Assembly (NCBI RefSeq): GCF_947502895.1
Contig: NZ_CANNBM010000002.1
Span: forward strand, 62,001 to 126,000
DNA length: 64,000 bases
Source: an uncultured Sulfitobacter sp.
GTDB lineage: Bacteria; Pseudomonadota; Alphaproteobacteria; Rhodobacterales; Rhodobacteraceae
Direction: 5' to 3'
Below the pieces are notes generated by a model. That model made no database searches and was not told the DNA's origin. It saw nothing but the letters and a program-made list of their open reading frames with translations. Below are positions 62,580-64,000 of this stretch, piece by piece (the first letter of the stretch is position 1; every line of letters starts with the position of its first letter). The position numbers and the translations under genes were made by a program.

Positions 62580-63119
62580 ATGGTGAAACTAGCCTTGCTT
62601 CCAGTCATGCTCGCCTTTGCCTGTCTTTTGGCAGGAGTATATGGCATGGCCCATAACCAGATATCTTACACGGTGTCGCCCGCATATTTTCACGAATTCA
62701 AATTTCGCCAATTTGGTATTGATACGGGTCTGCACAACAGGATCGGTGCCAGCCTTGTAGGTTTCATGGCAAGTTGGTGGATGGGGCTAGTAATTGGCGT
62801 GCCAATCTACATTGCGGCACTCTTTGTCAAAGGCACAAAGCCCTTCGTCAAAAGCTTTGTGGGAGCGGCTCTTCTCGTCGTCGCGACGACACTGCTGGTT
62901 GGTATCGCAGCGCTCGTGGTAAGTTTTGTGACAGTGGGGCCAGATACCCTTCCTCCTTGGATGAGAGGACGACAAGTAAGCGATCCCGTAGCTTTCGCAC
63001 GCGCAGGAACCATGCACAACTTTAGCTATCTGGGTGGGTTAATCGGTTTGTTCCTTGGTCTGATCTATACAATCTGGCAGGCTGTTATGCGGCGCAGAGC
63101 GGCCAAATCAATGGTCTGA
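62580..63119 (+). CDS. hypothetical integral membrane protein
   Basis: A 179-residue protein with four predicted membrane segments: about residues 4-23 (which could be a signal anchor), 62-84, 90-115 and 150-168. The soluble loop after the first contains HNQISYTVSPAYFHEFKFRQF and a second loop VGPDTLPPWMRGRQVSDPVAFARAGTMHNFSYLGG. I do not recognise a named family. Its 3' end overlaps the convergent GNAT gene by 12 bases. Confidence 0.85.
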   Translation: MVKLALLPVMLAFACLLAGVYGMAHNQISYTVSPAYFHEFKFRQFGIDTGLHNRIGASLVGFMASWWMGLVIGVPIYIAALFVKGTKPFVKSFVGAALLVVATTLLVGIAALVVSFVTVGPDTLPPWMRGRQVSDPVAFARAGTMHNFSYLGGLIGLFLGLIYTIWQAVMRRRAAKSMV

Positions 63120-63554
63120 TTTGGCCCAACGCATCCGGACATCTGGCGTTCTCTCTTCGTTATCACGTCCATCCGTGTGCTCAACGATTTGAAAACCCGC
63201 CCGCGCGTAAAACGCTTGCGCTGCGAGGTTTCGTGCAAACGTCCAGAGCTGTAGGGTGTCGTTGACCGACTGCGCTTTGACGAGCAAAAGACCACCCAAA
63301 CCCTGCCGCCAGTACCCTGCATCAATATATAGATGGTTCAACCAACCCTCGTGATGCGCAGCAAAGCCGACGATTTTCTCTGCAATGCGAACTACATACA
63401 CTTGCTGCACGGGAAGAACACGCTTGGTGAAGAACCACAAACCGTCTTGCGCTGTATGAACAACCGGAAGCCATGGCACTGCAACTGCTCGCGCCGTTCT
63501 GTGGATGCTGGCAATTTCGTGCATGTCATCCGGCACCGCCCTGCGCAGATACAT
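63108..63554 (-). CDS. GNAT family N-acetyltransferase
   Basis: A 148-residue acetyltransferase. The acetyl-CoA motif is HHEGWLNHLYIDAGYWRQGLGGLLLVKA (motif A, Q/RxxGxG/A-like RQGLGG), with the C-terminal NLAAQAFYARAGFQIVEHTDG. Substrate unknown. Starts at ATG 63554, ATG 63578 and GTG 63584 are possible and none has a clear ribosome binding site; the first fits the family (MYLRRAVPDDMHEIA). It overlaps the convergent membrane protein gene at the 3' end. Confidence 0.88.
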   Translation of the reverse strand: MYLRRAVPDDMHEIASIHRTARAVAVPWLPVVHTAQDGLWFFTKRVLPVQQVYVVRIAEKIVGFAAHHEGWLNHLYIDAGYWRQGLGGLLLVKAQSVNDTLQLWTFARNLAAQAFYARAGFQIVEHTDGRDNEERTPDVRMRWAKSDH

Positions 63555-63610
63555 CGCATAGTGAATGCGTGACGCCATCAGCACTGCGGTCCATTTGGTG
63601 TCGAAGATTG

Positions 63611-63640
63611 CAAAAGGGGCGCCTGTTTCGAAGCGCCCCT
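63611..63640 (-). terminator. terminator behind ppiB
   Basis: 8-bp stem AGGGGCGC / GCGCCCCT with a 10-nt loop. On the minus strand it is followed by TTTTGC. Confidence 0.75.
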
Positions 63641-63662
63641 CAAAATGTTTTCGACCAATTTA

Positions 63663-64000
63663 TCACTCAATGACGGTGACGGTTTTCATCATATCAGGCT
63701 CGCCCACAACGGCACCGTTGCCACCTGTGCCGCGCTTGATCGCATCGACCACGTCTTGCCCGTCTGTAACACGGCCAACGACCGTGTACTGACCATTCAG
63801 AAATGGTGCTTCATCGAACATGATAAAGAATTGGCTGTTAGCCGAGTCCGGGCTCTGCGCGCGGGCCATGCCAACGACACCTTTCTCGTAAGCTACATCC
63901 GAGAATTCAGCTGGCAGGTTGGGCATATCGGAGCCGCCTGTGCCCGCACGGCGCATATCACTGCCTTTTTTGCCGTGCTCAACATCGCCCGTCTGGGCCA
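63663..64000 (-). CDS. ppiB: peptidyl-prolyl cis-trans isomerase, cyclophilin type (3' part)
   Basis: The last 112 residues are present; the start lies beyond base 64000. The readable part begins AQTGDVEHGKKGSDMRRAGTGG and contains the cyclophilin core VVGMARAQSPDSANSQFFIMFDEAPFLNGQYTVVGRVTDG, with the conserved QFFI block and the end motif MMKTVTVIE. It speeds proline isomerisation during folding. The compartment cannot be judged without the N-terminus. Confidence 0.96.
   Translation of the reverse strand, partial: AQTGDVEHGKKGSDMRRAGTGGSDMPNLPAEFSDVAYEKGVVGMARAQSPDSANSQFFIMFDEAPFLNGQYTVVGRVTDGQDVVDAIKRGTGGNGAVVGEPDMMKTVTVIE

Overview
The window reads as ordinary chromosome of a marine alphaproteobacterium of the Roseobacter group (Rhodobacteraceae). 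The support is gene content and gene order rather than any marker RNA gene, since none was found. Typical features are the assimilatory sulfate/siroheme cluster Lrp-cysG-DUF2849-cysI-cysH-DUF934-FNR, the DUF5930-type M23 peptidase overlapping a bactofilin, paired stomatin/NfeD genes, a form II CO-dehydrogenase-like cluster, an RTX-Hint protein, TRAP transport and a valine-degradation operon. The genus cannot be fixed from the sequence. I saw no insertion sequence, prophage, CRISPR array, tRNA or rRNA, and no broken gene.

Layout. 1-6.8 kb: 5' part of tgt, stomatin-like protease partner plus NfeD, SufT and SufA type Fe-S assembly factors, a SatD-like/DUF3307 pair, TfoX-N protein, a 2OG-Fe(II) oxygenase and tpiA. 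6.8-13.3 kb (minus strand): dctB-dctD two-component genes followed by dctP-dctQ-dctM, a complete regulated C4-dicarboxylate-type TRAP system. 13.3-19.4 kb: divergent Lrp regulator and the sulfur assimilation operon. 19.5-22.1 kb: M50 peptidase, a highly acidic Ala-rich helical repeat protein, infC. 22.1-28.1 kb (minus): xdhC, molybdopterin-binding protein, coxS, coxL, coxM. 28.2-29.2 kb: bolA, small membrane protein, grxD. 29.3-32.3 kb (minus): RTX-Hint protein, zapA and a coiled-coil partner. 32.5-38.5 kb: tkt, yedI/DUF808, a GapB-like dehydrogenase with a 47-residue membrane protein behind it, coaD, CBS protein. 38.5-45.8 kb: LysR regulator divergent from mmsA, isobutyryl-CoA dehydrogenase, HIBYL-CoA hydrolase, mmsB and an MmgE/PrpD gene. 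45.8-59.1 kb (mainly minus): small membrane protein, uvrA, MFS, methyltransferase, lpd, DUF924, MFS, queA, AsmA/YhdP-like giant. 59.2-64 kb: peroxiredoxin-DUF455, M23 peptidase-bactofilin, membrane protein, GNAT, and 3' part of ppiB.

The most interesting observations are regulatory. The DctD homologue has lost both the sigma54-contacting GAFTGA loop and the Walker A lysine. The dctP promoter region has no sigma54 promoter I can find but carries two matching 16-bp palindromes 32 bp apart. The gapB-like gene has a change at the NAD-selecting Asp and two palindromes upstream that fit the CceR (LacI family) consensus of this group. A ~30-bp intergenic element (consensus close to GAGTTTAAAGGAAAAATAAAGAAG) occurs four times. 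infC starts at a non-AUG ATC codon. I found no large, obviously new system; the candidates worth work are the sigma54-independent DctBD circuit, the SatD-DUF3307 module with its overlapping palindromes, and the Ala-rich repeat protein.
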